From Nioella nitratireducens (GTDB lineage Bacteria; Pseudomonadota; Alphaproteobacteria; Rhodobacterales; Rhodobacteraceae): DNA of 47,779 nucleotides. The stretch lies in contig NZ_MNBW01000021.1 in NCBI RefSeq assembly GCF_001879715.1, forward strand, positions 1-47,779. The letters are read 5' to 3'. How positions within the stretch are numbered: the stretch's first letter is position 1; each line of letters starts with the position of its first letter. Positions 35,591 to 43,455 of the stretch are shown piece after piece. Both the position numbers and the translations under genes were made by a program. A model generated the notes under the pieces. It made no database searches, was not told where the DNA came from, and worked only from the letters and a program-made list of their open reading frames with translations.

Positions 35591-35613
35591 ATTGACCTTC
35601 CCGCGCTGGAAGG
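35591..35613 (+). promoter_or_regulatory. CueR-type operator upstream of the L,D-transpeptidase operon
   Basis: TTGACC (35592-35597) overlaps a perfect CCTTCC-CGCGCT-GGAAGG dyad (35596-35613). The arm spacing is 6, one less than at the copA site. It faces the + strand genes from 35656; no good -10 is visible at 19 bases. Confidence 0.68.
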
Positions 35614-35655
35614 CTCGAAAAGGCTCCTGTTACGCCTTCAAGAGCAGTGGCAGGT

Positions 35656-36249
35656 ATGAGCGAGAACAAGACACAAACCCTCACGCGACGTCGGATGCTG
35701 ACGGTGGCGGCGGTTGGATTGCCCGCATTGGCGGCCCCGTCCCTTCTTCTGGCCTCCAGCGACAGTGCGCAATCCGTTGCCGAATCCCGGCGCAACATAT
35801 CGTCTTTTGCAGTGCATGACTGGCGCGACCATTTCGATGCCTTGGGCCTTGGGGTCATTCTGTCCGACACCAATCGGCGGATCCTGCAGCACTGGACGGC
35901 AGATGGCGAGATGCGGGTCTACCCCACCTCCGTTCCCGCGACGGATGAACTGACACGTCGCGGCTATACCGAAGTGGTAGAAAAGCGTGAAAATCCCGGA
36001 TGGGCCCCGACCCCGTCGATGCGTGAACGATATCCCGAGTGGCCCGCCTATGTGCCAGGAGGCGATCCGACCAACCCGCTCGGGACACGGGCGCTTTATC
36101 TCAGTTGGCAATACTACCGCATTCACGGAACCCAGGACACACGCAAGATCGGACGGCGATCCTCGAACGGGTGTATTGGCCTTTTTAACGAACAGATCGA
36201 GGAAGTCTATGACCGCACCCCACTGGGCACGCAGGTCCGACTAATCTGA
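35656..36249 (+). CDS. L,D-transpeptidase (YkuD domain), Tat-exported
   Basis: This 197-residue protein has a Tat-like signal (TRRRMLTVAAVGLPALAAP), then a YkuD domain whose active site is RIHGTQDTRKIGRRSSNGCIG with catalytic Cys in SNGC. These enzymes crosslink peptidoglycan (3-3) or attach lipoproteins. Compared with the common SHGCIR form, His is Asn and the following Arg is Gly, unlike the copy at 41435 (SNGCAR). It is the first gene behind the CueR-type operator. A GTG at 35647 is an alternative start. Confidence 0.87.
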   Translation: MSENKTQTLTRRRMLTVAAVGLPALAAPSLLLASSDSAQSVAESRRNISSFAVHDWRDHFDALGLGVILSDTNRRILQHWTADGEMRVYPTSVPATDELTRRGYTEVVEKRENPGWAPTPSMRERYPEWPAYVPGGDPTNPLGTRALYLSWQYYRIHGTQDTRKIGRRSSNGCIGLFNEQIEEVYDRTPLGTQVRLI

Positions 36250-36287
36250 GCCCTTCGCCACCCGATATACCAGGAAAGCAAATCCAA

Positions 36288-36746
36288 ATGTCAAAAGCAG
36301 GTATCGGCATCGCAGCCTTTTTCCTCATCGGTCTGGGACTGGCCGTCACCAATTTCCTTACCCGAGAGGAGGTGACACCGACGCATTCGATGGAACCTCC
36401 GGACCTTTCCGATGTGGAGCAAGGCGGTCCGATCGCCGCAGTAGCGCTGCCAAGCGAATTGTCGTCCGAGGCGCAGATCGGGCAGCGCGTGTTCGAGGCC
36501 GCCTGCGCCGACTGCCACGGGATCAACGCCGCCGGACAGAATGGCGTTGCACCGCCGCTTGTCCACATCACCTATGAGCCCAATCATCACTCGGACCAGT
36601 CGTTCCTGATGGCGGTGCGCAACGGCGTTCGCTCGCATCACTGGAATTTCGGCAACATGCCCACCATAGACGGGCTAACCAATGGCGATGTCCGGGCCAT
36701 AATCCAGTATATCCGCGAGCTGCAGCGCGAGAATGGGATTTCCTAA
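36288..36746 (+). CDS. Class I c-type cytochrome with SHHWNFG motif
   Basis: This 152-residue protein has an N-terminal membrane anchor (about 5-22), haem site CADCH (73-77), and YEPNHHSDQSF...GVRSHHWNFGNMP with the presumed axial Met. The C-terminal half closely resembles the cytochrome at 9745. It overlaps the next gene by one base (TAATG). Confidence 0.9.
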   Translation: MSKAGIGIAAFFLIGLGLAVTNFLTREEVTPTHSMEPPDLSDVEQGGPIAAVALPSELSSEAQIGQRVFEAACADCHGINAAGQNGVAPPLVHITYEPNHHSDQSFLMAVRNGVRSHHWNFGNMPTIDGLTNGDVRAIIQYIRELQRENGIS

Positions 36747-37123
36747 TGCGCCCAGGCATTGCGATAGCCGATCCGATCCGACTGATTGCCTTGGTTTGCC
36801 TCTTGGTTCTCGGCTTCGCGGCGAAAGCGATTCCTGACGCGGGCGACATTGCCAGAGGCCGGGCTGATGCTCCGGTCGGGACGCAGGACGGCCATTCACA
36901 CGGCGTGCAGGATCACGTGCAATCGGGGCCGGATCAAACGGAGATCGGCGGGCATTGTCATCCGGGGCTAGAGTGCTCGCTCACGGCCGTGATGTCCGAT
37001 CAGGAGAGAGTTTCCTTTTGGCGTCGTTTCGTCCAGCTCTCCGTCATCCACAATGGCCATCACCTGGCTTCTTTCACTCAGGTCGACGATCCCCCGCCTC
37101 CGCGAGGGTCGGTCTTGATGTAA
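36746..37123 (+). CDS. Small secreted His/Cys protein, CopL-like
   Basis: This 125-residue protein has an N-terminal hydrophobic segment (about 10-28) acting as signal or anchor, then a mature part with DGHSHGVQDH and GHCHPGLECSLTAV. The HCHPGLxC block resembles small CopL/DUF2946-type copper-linked proteins, a loose match. The end (DDPPPPRGSVLM) is Pro-rich. It is co-translated with the cytochrome before it. Confidence 0.62.
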   Translation: MRPGIAIADPIRLIALVCLLVLGFAAKAIPDAGDIARGRADAPVGTQDGHSHGVQDHVQSGPDQTEIGGHCHPGLECSLTAVMSDQERVSFWRRFVQLSVIHNGHHLASFTQVDDPPPPRGSVLM

Positions 37124-37153
37124 CCCCCAACATTCAAGACCGAGGACAGAAAT

Positions 37154-37729
37154 ATGAAAAAGACACTTGTGACCCTGACAGCCGGCAGTCTCCTTTTCGC
37201 AGGAATTGCCGCTTCGCATGAGGGTGCCACAGGCATCGTGCGCGACCGCATGGATGGCATGGTGGCGATGCGCGACGCGGTGCGCGATCTGACACCCATG
37301 ATGCAGGGCCAGGCCGAATATGACCGCGAGGCCGTCATCGCTGCAGCGGCGGTGATCGAACGGCATGCAGGCAACACCATGACGGCGCTGTTTCCCGAAG
37401 GCAGCGACGACGACGCCTCCTATGCGCGGGCCGAGATTTGGCAGGACTGGCAGGCCTTCGAGGCGATGGCAATGCGGCTGGAACTCGTCGCCGGGGCGCT
37501 GGCCGAGGCCGCCGATAGCCCGCCGGGGTCGGACCTGCCCGGACAGATGGACAACTCCTCGATGATGGGTGGAGGCTCTGGCATGATGGGCGGTGGCTCT
37601 TCCATGATGGGGGGTGACGCCGGGCCGGATGCCGCGATGTTGGCGCAAATGCCAGTGGATCGCGTTTTCGCGGTTGTCGCTCAAGCCTGTTCGGCCTGTC
37701 ACACCCAATTCCGCACCGAGCGTGATTGA
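37154..37729 (+). CDS. Cytochrome c' with Met/Gly/Ser-rich insert
   Basis: This 191-residue protein has a signal peptide (1-20), a four-helix-bundle pattern, and C-terminal haem site CSACH (179-183), the arrangement of cytochrome c'. Between the third and fourth helix (about 134-160) it carries a repeated SMMGGGS/GMMGGGS insert not normal for the family and resembling Met-rich copper-binding segments. Cytochromes c' bind NO or serve in envelope stress. Confidence 0.87.
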   Translation: MKKTLVTLTAGSLLFAGIAASHEGATGIVRDRMDGMVAMRDAVRDLTPMMQGQAEYDREAVIAAAAVIERHAGNTMTALFPEGSDDDASYARAEIWQDWQAFEAMAMRLELVAGALAEAADSPPGSDLPGQMDNSSMMGGGSGMMGGGSSMMGGDAGPDAAMLAQMPVDRVFAVVAQACSACHTQFRTERD

Positions 37730-37731
37730 CC

Positions 37732-38637
37732 ATGAAGAGGTGGAAACTTGCAGGCCTGCTATTTGGCGCGGCTGCGGCAACCTCCGGGGCCGTCATCTTC
37801 TGGCCTGTCGGAACTCGGCCCGACCCCATCGAGCTTGCTGGCGATGTCGGTCGTGGGGCCTATCTGGCCCGAGCCAGCGGCTGCATCGCCTGTCACACCA
37901 ATGTCGCGGAGGGTGCCGCGCCGCTTGCGGGTGGCGTGGAACTGGAGACCCCGTTCGGCACCTTCTATTCCCCGAACCTGACCACCGATCCCGCGCATGG
38001 CATTGGTGACTGGACCATCGAGGACTTTGCCGTCGCCGTTCGACAGGGGATCAGCCCGGAGAGAGAGCCCTATTACCCAACCTTCACCTATCCGTTCTAC
38101 GCGGATTTCACGGATCAGGATATTGCGGATCTCTGGGCGGCGTTTCAGACCGTGCCAGCGGTCGCCGAAGCGGCCCCTGCCCATGACGTCGGGTTCCCCT
38201 TCAACCTGAGATGGAGCCTGAAGCTCTGGCGGGCGGCCTTCCTCACCGACCCGGAAACGGAACCGGTGGAAGGGCAAAGCGATATCTGGAACCGGGGCCG
38301 GGAACTGGCCCGTGGTGCGGCCCATTGCGGTGCTTGCCATACCGGTCGCAACATCGCCGGTGCGCGGATTACCTCGTCCTTCTATGCGGGCAATGATGCC
38401 CTGCCCGGCGGCGATCATGCACCGTCGATCCGGCTGGAGCACCTGATCGACCAAGGGTGGACAGTGGAGTCACTCGTCTATGCGCTCGAGACCGGTATCA
38501 CGCCGTCCGGGGATGTTTTCGGCGGCGGCATGGGCGAGGTGGTGCAATACGGCACCAGCTTCCTGACACCGGAAGATCGGTTGGCAATTGCCACCTACCT
38601 CATGGATCCAGAGGATGAGGCCTGGGTCCGGGAATGA
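37732..38637 (+). CDS. Dihaem c-type cytochrome (alcohol-dehydrogenase-subunit type)
   Basis: This 301-residue protein has an N-terminal anchor (about 5-24) and two haem sites, CIACH (51-55) and CGACH (199-203). GVELETPFGTFYSPNLTTD and the fold resemble the cytochrome subunits of membrane dehydrogenases. No dehydrogenase is adjacent; the multicopper oxidase follows, so it may pass electrons from or to it (inference). The ATG at 37732 follows the cytochrome c' stop by 2 bases. Confidence 0.9.
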   Translation: MKRWKLAGLLFGAAAATSGAVIFWPVGTRPDPIELAGDVGRGAYLARASGCIACHTNVAEGAAPLAGGVELETPFGTFYSPNLTTDPAHGIGDWTIEDFAVAVRQGISPEREPYYPTFTYPFYADFTDQDIADLWAAFQTVPAVAEAAPAHDVGFPFNLRWSLKLWRAAFLTDPETEPVEGQSDIWNRGRELARGAAHCGACHTGRNIAGARITSSFYAGNDALPGGDHAPSIRLEHLIDQGWTVESLVYALETGITPSGDVFGGGMGEVVQYGTSFLTPEDRLAIATYLMDPEDEAWVRE

Positions 38638-38646
38638 AGAACTGAT

Positions 38647-38676
38647 TTTCCCGGGCAGAGATGTCTGCCCGGGAAA
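38647..38676 (+). terminator. Strong 13-base-pair hairpin between cytochrome and multicopper oxidase genes
   Basis: TTTCCCGGGCAGA, loop GATG, TCTGCCCGGGAAA is a perfect 13-pair stem-loop 9 bases after the dihaem cytochrome stop. No T-tract follows on the + strand, so full termination is doubtful. It could be a partial terminator or an mRNA-stabilising or processing element between two operon segments. Confidence 0.55.
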
Positions 38677-38703
38677 TTCGTGTGTTGAAGGATAGAGACG
38701 ATC

Positions 38704-40095
38704 ATGCAAACCAGACGACAGTTCATGGCAGGTACCGCCGCGGCCACCGCCCTGCTTGGTTTCCTGCCGCGCGAAGCTATGGCGACGGGCTCATTCGAGA
38801 CGCTCGAAGCGATACCCGCATCGGTCCAGCTGGCACCCGACAGCTATCCGGCCACCGATATCTGGGGCTATGGCGGCACCGCCCCCGGCCCGATCCTGCG
38901 CGTGGACAAGGGCGGGAGGTTGCAAAGGCGCTTCGTCAACAGCCTGCCGCAGGCCAGCAGTATTCACTGGCACGGCATCCGTATCGACAATGCGATGGAT
39001 GGCGTACCGGGCCTGACACAGGCCGCCGTCGAGCCCGGTGAAGGTTTCGATTATGACTTTTTGCTGCCGGATGCCGGAACCTATTGGTATCACTCCCATA
39101 ACCACTCGACGGAGCAGGTGGCGCGCGGACTGTACGGAGCACTGATCGTCGAGGAGAGCACACCGCCCGACGTCGACCGGGACGAGGTTTTGGTGCTCGA
39201 TGACTGGTTGATAGACCCGGAAACCGGGCAGCTTTCTGGTGATTTCGGCAGCCCGCATGCGCACAGTCACGCCGGGCGCATGGGAAATCTCATTCTGACG
39301 AACGGCATTTTCGACAATACCATGACTGTGCAACGCAACGAACGCCTGCGCCTGCGCCTGATCAATGCGGCGAATGCCCGGATCTTCGTCCTCGGGCTAA
39401 TCGGGTTGGAGGGCTGGACCGTGGCGCTAGACGGAATGCCGTTGCCTGCACCCGAGCCGCTAGAGGAGGTGCTGGTGCTCGGCCCCGGCCAACGTGCCGA
39501 TCTGATCGTGGATGTGATCGCCGAGGATGGCGGCACGGCCTATCTGGCCCGTGCAGATGAAGCGCGCAGCGCACCGCAGGTCACTTTCCATGTGCGCGGT
39601 CAGGCCAGCCTCGCCCGGCGCGGCGCTCCGGCCGCGTTGCCGCCCAATCCCGGCCACGCGATGCAGCTGTCGCAAGACACCGCTCGCCTGACCCTGAACA
39701 TGGAGGGCGGCGCAATGGGTGGACTTCGCCAGGCCATGTATGAAGGCGAAGAGCACAGTTTCCGCAATCTGGCGCAGGCTGGGCAGTTCTGGGCGTTCAA
39801 TGGAACGGTCGGGATGCCTGACACGCCACTGGCCACAATCGACCGTGGCCAAATCGTGCGACTGACGATCTTGAACGACACCGCCTTCCCGCACGCGATG
39901 CACCTGCACGGCATGCATTTCCGCGAGGTTCTGGAAGGCGATAGCCTGGGACCGATGCGCGATACGCTGCTGATGGCCAGCACTGAGCGCCGCGAGATCG
40001 CCTTTGCCGCCGACAATCCCGGTGACTGGCTGTTGCATTGCCACATGCTGTCCCATGCGGCTTCGGGCATGATGACCTGGGTTCGGGTCGCATGA
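38704..40095 (+). CDS. Multicopper oxidase (CueO/CopA-like), Tat-exported
   Basis: This 463-residue protein has a Tat signal (QTRRQFMAGTAAATALLG). Copper sites are HWHG (H88, H90), HSH (H130, H132), HAMHLHGMHF (H397-H402) and HCHMLSH with C446, H451 and axial M456. It would oxidise Cu(I) to Cu(II) in the periplasm. It is relatively short, lacking a long Met-rich domain, but has a GGAMGGLRQAM stretch. It overlaps the cytochrome at 40092 by 4 bases, hinting that the oxidase passes electrons to, or takes them from, that cytochrome. Confidence 0.95.
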   Translation: MQTRRQFMAGTAAATALLGFLPREAMATGSFETLEAIPASVQLAPDSYPATDIWGYGGTAPGPILRVDKGGRLQRRFVNSLPQASSIHWHGIRIDNAMDGVPGLTQAAVEPGEGFDYDFLLPDAGTYWYHSHNHSTEQVARGLYGALIVEESTPPDVDRDEVLVLDDWLIDPETGQLSGDFGSPHAHSHAGRMGNLILTNGIFDNTMTVQRNERLRLRLINAANARIFVLGLIGLEGWTVALDGMPLPAPEPLEEVLVLGPGQRADLIVDVIAEDGGTAYLARADEARSAPQVTFHVRGQASLARRGAPAALPPNPGHAMQLSQDTARLTLNMEGGAMGGLRQAMYEGEEHSFRNLAQAGQFWAFNGTVGMPDTPLATIDRGQIVRLTILNDTAFPHAMHLHGMHFREVLEGDSLGPMRDTLLMASTERREIAFAADNPGDWLLHCHMLSHAASGMMTWVRVA

Positions 40096-40580
40096 AGCGC
40101 GCATGTTCAGCCCTCTCGGCGCTTGCGCTGGCTCTTTCAGCCACCAGCCCCTTGCCAGGCACCGCGCAGGAGGTCGTCAACGAAATTCCGATCATGCCCG
40201 AAGACGTGGATCTGAATCGGGGTGAAATGCTCTATGCAGAATCCTGCGCCACCTGTCACGGGGCTGCGCTCGAAGGTCAGCCCAACTGGCGCACGCCGGG
40301 TGATGATGGCGTGTTTCCCGCGCCGCCCCATGATGACGCAGGCCACACGTGGCACCATTCCGATGCCGTGCTTTTCAATTACTCGGCCCTGGGTGGCACC
40401 GAAGTGATGGCGCAGATGGGGATCGTGTTCAACAGCGGGATGCCGGGCTTTGCCGACACTCTCACCGAGCAGGAGATCTGGAATATCCTCGCCTTTATTC
40501 AATCCACATGGCCTGACCGGATGCGAGAGATCCAGGCCGTTCGTACAGAGGCGGAGTTGTCCGCACAGGGAGACCGCTGA
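40092..40580 (+). CDS. Class I c-type cytochrome, multicopper-oxidase neighbour
   Basis: This 162-residue protein has a signal peptide (1-26), haem site CATCH (52-56) and a GHTWHHSDAVLF segment, with SGMPGF providing the likely axial Met. This pattern is often seen in cytochromes beside copper oxidases. It is coupled to the oxidase gene (ATGA), and the next gene starts 1 base after its stop region. Confidence 0.88.
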   Translation: MKRACSALSALALALSATSPLPGTAQEVVNEIPIMPEDVDLNRGEMLYAESCATCHGAALEGQPNWRTPGDDGVFPAPPHDDAGHTWHHSDAVLFNYSALGGTEVMAQMGIVFNSGMPGFADTLTEQEIWNILAFIQSTWPDRMREIQAVRTEAELSAQGDR

Positions 40581-40581
40581 A

Positions 40582-41319
40582 ATGACCGCTATCAAACGAA
40601 TACTCATCGCACTGTTGCTGCTGGTGCTGCCGCTGACAGCCTTTGCCCAGGTGGATCTGACCGAAGCGCGTGTGCGCGAACTTGTGCGCGAAACTCTGTT
40701 GGCGAACCCGGAAATCCTGGTGGAAGCGATCGCGATCCTCGAAGAGCGCGCGGCGCAGGACCGGGTGACCGCCGGCGCCGACATGATCGCCGCACAGCGC
40801 GAGGCACTGGAGAACGACCCCAATGCCCCGGTGCTGGCCAATCCCGAGGGCGATGTCACCATCGTGGAATTCTTCGACTACAATTGCCCCTATTGCCGCC
40901 GCGCCATGCCGACTGTCGAGGGCTTGATCCAGGCCGATCCCGGTATCCGTCTGGTCTATCGTGAGTGGCCGATCCTGGGCGAAGGCTCGGTCTTTGCCGC
41001 CCGCGCAGCGCTGGCCGCACGTCAGCAGGGGCTCTACGAGGAGTTTCACTGGGCCCTGATGGGCATGAGCGGGCGGGCCGAGGAACGCTCGGTCCTGGCG
41101 GTCGCGGAAGAAGTCGGTCTGGATATTGACCGGTTGCAGGCAGACATGGATGCCCCCGACGTCGCAGAGCATATCGAGACCTCGATGCGGCTCGCCGATC
41201 TTCTGGGCATCACGGGAACACCGACATTCATTCTGGGTGACAATCTTATCCCGGGCGCAGTGGAGCAGGACGTTCTTCAGCGATTGGTTTATGAGATGCG
41301 CGAGGGGCAAGCGGAATAG
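40582..41319 (+). CDS. scsC: DsbA-family thioredoxin-like protein (ScsC/Com1 type)
   Basis: This 245-residue protein has a signal peptide (1-22), an N-terminal helical domain (about 25-85), and a thioredoxin fold with CPYC (C102, C105) and cis-Pro in GTPTFI. The N-terminal domain suggests a ScsC-like isomerase or a trimer. It would be kept reduced by ScsB (32806). It follows the cytochrome gene directly. Confidence 0.9.
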   Translation: MTAIKRILIALLLLVLPLTAFAQVDLTEARVRELVRETLLANPEILVEAIAILEERAAQDRVTAGADMIAAQREALENDPNAPVLANPEGDVTIVEFFDYNCPYCRRAMPTVEGLIQADPGIRLVYREWPILGEGSVFAARAALAARQQGLYEEFHWALMGMSGRAEERSVLAVAEEVGLDIDRLQADMDAPDVAEHIETSMRLADLLGITGTPTFILGDNLIPGAVEQDVLQRLVYEMREGQAE

Positions 41320-41434
41320 GGACTTGTAACAAAGGACAAGGCCAGGATGCCCTCGTGAAAGGAAGAGAAGCAAAATCGGGGTTGTTATGGCGGCTGGCGT
41401 CGCTGTCGCAACGATCATAATAAGGGAGAGCACT

Positions 41435-42022
41435 ATGGCTTCAGACATGGCCCGCCGCACTTTTATTGCTGGCATTGGCGCAACCACAGCCCTCGGCGCA
41501 TCCGGCAGCATTGCGCATCCCGTCGCCTTGCCCGAACGCTTCCTGCCGCAACTCGTCAATACCTATCGGCCCGATTGGCTGGTTGGCGATATCCACGTCA
41601 CGCCCGACGACTTTTACCTCTATTTCATGCTGGGTCGCGGTTTGGCCATCCGCTACGGTGTCGGGGTCGGTCGCGCCAACCTTTACGAGGCAGGCACTTT
41701 TACAGTGGCACGCAAGGCGGAATGGCCGTGGTGGCGGCCGACGGATGCCATGATCCGGCGTAGTCCCGAACGCTATGCCCAGTTCGCGGATGGTGTTCCC
41801 GGTGGGCCAAGCAACCCACTCGGTGCGCGAGCGCTCTACCTCTACGATGCCGGTGGGCACGACACTTATTTGCGGATTCATGGTACCAACGCGCCTGCCA
41901 CCATTGGCAGTGCCGTATCCAATGGCTGTGCCCGCTTGACCAACGAGCATGTCATCGATCTCTACCCGCGCGTAGACATCGGCGCGCAGGTCCACCTCTA
42001 TCCTAAGGTGAACACGGCCTAA
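41435..42022 (+). CDS. L,D-transpeptidase (YkuD domain), Tat-exported
   Basis: This 195-residue protein has a Tat-like signal (MARRTFIAGIGATTALGASG) and YkuD active site RIHGTNAPATIGSAVSNGCAR. It is the second such enzyme in the island, related to the one at 35656. GGGAGAG precedes the ATG. It is the last cargo gene before the virB arm. Confidence 0.88.
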   Translation: MASDMARRTFIAGIGATTALGASGSIAHPVALPERFLPQLVNTYRPDWLVGDIHVTPDDFYLYFMLGRGLAIRYGVGVGRANLYEAGTFTVARKAEWPWWRPTDAMIRRSPERYAQFADGVPGGPSNPLGARALYLYDAGGHDTYLRIHGTNAPATIGSAVSNGCARLTNEHVIDLYPRVDIGAQVHLYPKVNTA

Positions 42023-42429
42023 TCCGGCGAGCCGCCTCAGTCCCGTGGCCCGCATCCGGCAAAACCGGATGACGTTTCTGTGGGGCAAGCGAACGGTCGA
42101 TAGATCGACGATGCGATCGAGTCCTAGAACCTGTTCTCGGCTCCCTTGACGGCAAGTTCAATCGTTCTTTGGCAATGCCCAATCTCATAGTTGATAGGTT
42201 GAATCGCATGCGATCTCCTATCCTCGACAAGCCCGTACCGTTGGTAATCAAGGTCGCATCGAAATGATCGGAGTCGTTCAACCTCAGCAGGTTGCCTTTG
42301 CCTCTTCGGTTTGCCGGGCGACCACCGCAGGGGCGGAGATGCCCGAGGGGAACGGACTGCAAGACAAGGTGCAACTGGTTTTCATGGGTAAAACGCAGAA
42401 CAACGAATGCAATAAGATAGCCCAATCCA
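42023..42429. other. Junction region between cargo and virB6, no supported gene
   Basis: These 407 bases contain the hairpin at 42053 and otherwise no convincing gene. Open frames on the - strand are unsupported by ribosome sites. It probably marks one end of the inserted cargo or decayed sequence; I see no insertion-sequence ends or target-site repeats. Confidence 0.45.
42053..42071. terminator. Terminator-like hairpin after the second L,D-transpeptidase
   Basis: CATCCGG, loop CAAAA, CCGGATG makes a perfect 7-base-pair stem 31 bases after the stop, followed by ACGTTTCTG. The T-run is short, so it may be only a partial terminator. Confidence 0.5.
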
Positions 42430-43455
42430 TCATTGGCGCAACCGTTGCGCCCTCGCGGCCATCCGCACCACCTTTGCGCTGGTTGCTGTGCCGACCCTGC
42501 GTACAACTTCTGGTGTCTGCGCAGCCCTCCGCCCGATCGTTTCCCCAATCGTCAGCGCGCCGATCCGAGCCCTGCCTTTTACTCCAGCAGTGTTGAAGAG
42601 CCCTCGCATCACCCCAGTCGATCCGGCAACAACAGCGGGTGCCGCTGCCACCATCAGGTTCCCCGAGATGCCCCGCACGATCAGGGGTGTTGCTGCCACA
42701 AATCCCTTGGCCAAGAAGACCATCACGAAGAATGGCACCAGCGACCCGATATTGGTCGCGGAGCTCGGATCCCCAAGTTGAGCCAGAAGTGCATTGGCCA
42801 TGCCGACGACGGTCGAGAACATCGCGGCGATGACAACCGGGTAGAAGGCATAGCTGATCGTGGTCGAAACCCACCTATGGAAGAAATCCTTGGTCGCATC
42901 GAAAAGTGACAGCGCGATCATGATCGGTGCGAGGCCGAGCATCAGCGTCAGCATCATCTTGGCGAAGATGAGCACGATGCCGGTCATGAATCCGAGCAGG
43001 CTCAGCAGGATGAGACCGATCCCGCCCAGGATCGCACCTGTCATCCAGTTCAGGTTGCTGCCGATGGCGTTCAAGTATTGGCTGAACTCTGAAATGAGAT
43101 CATCGAACTCGGCCGCGAAGTATGTGGCCCCCGCCCCTCCGCCGCCGACCGAGGAAATCAGGGCTCCAGCGACATAGTCGAGCCCGCCGATAATGGCATT
43201 CGCGACCGCGTTGAAGTTGGCCCAGTTGAAGGCGAAGAGCCCTATCAACATCAGCTTTATCAGGTACCAAAAGAAGCTGGCCCCATCCATGCTGCGGAAC
43301 TGAAAGGCCATGTTGATGCAGACGCCGATCAACGACAGCGTGACCATCAGCAGGACGATCGTGCCGGTATTACTCGCCACGGCCCCAAACTGGGACTCGG
43401 CGGCATCGGCAAGGAACCCATCGGCGGTTCCGACCATCCAGCTGACGACCCCCAT
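42430..43455 (-). CDS. virB6: Type IV secretion protein VirB6/TrbL
   Basis: This 341-residue polytopic inner-membrane protein has about six to seven hydrophobic segments and Gly/Ala-rich helices (LIKLMLIGLFAFNWANF; GLILLSLLGFMTGIVLIFAK). The tail is basic. It forms part of the inner-membrane translocation channel. It overlaps the preceding gene by one base (TAATG). Confidence 0.9.
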   Translation of the reverse strand: MGVVSWMVGTADGFLADAAESQFGAVASNTGTIVLLMVTLSLIGVCINMAFQFRSMDGASFFWYLIKLMLIGLFAFNWANFNAVANAIIGGLDYVAGALISSVGGGGAGATYFAAEFDDLISEFSQYLNAIGSNLNWMTGAILGGIGLILLSLLGFMTGIVLIFAKMMLTLMLGLAPIMIALSLFDATKDFFHRWVSTTISYAFYPVVIAAMFSTVVGMANALLAQLGDPSSATNIGSLVPFFVMVFLAKGFVAATPLIVRGISGNLMVAAAPAVVAGSTGVMRGLFNTAGVKGRARIGALTIGETIGRRAAQTPEVVRRVGTATSAKVVRMAARAQRLRQ

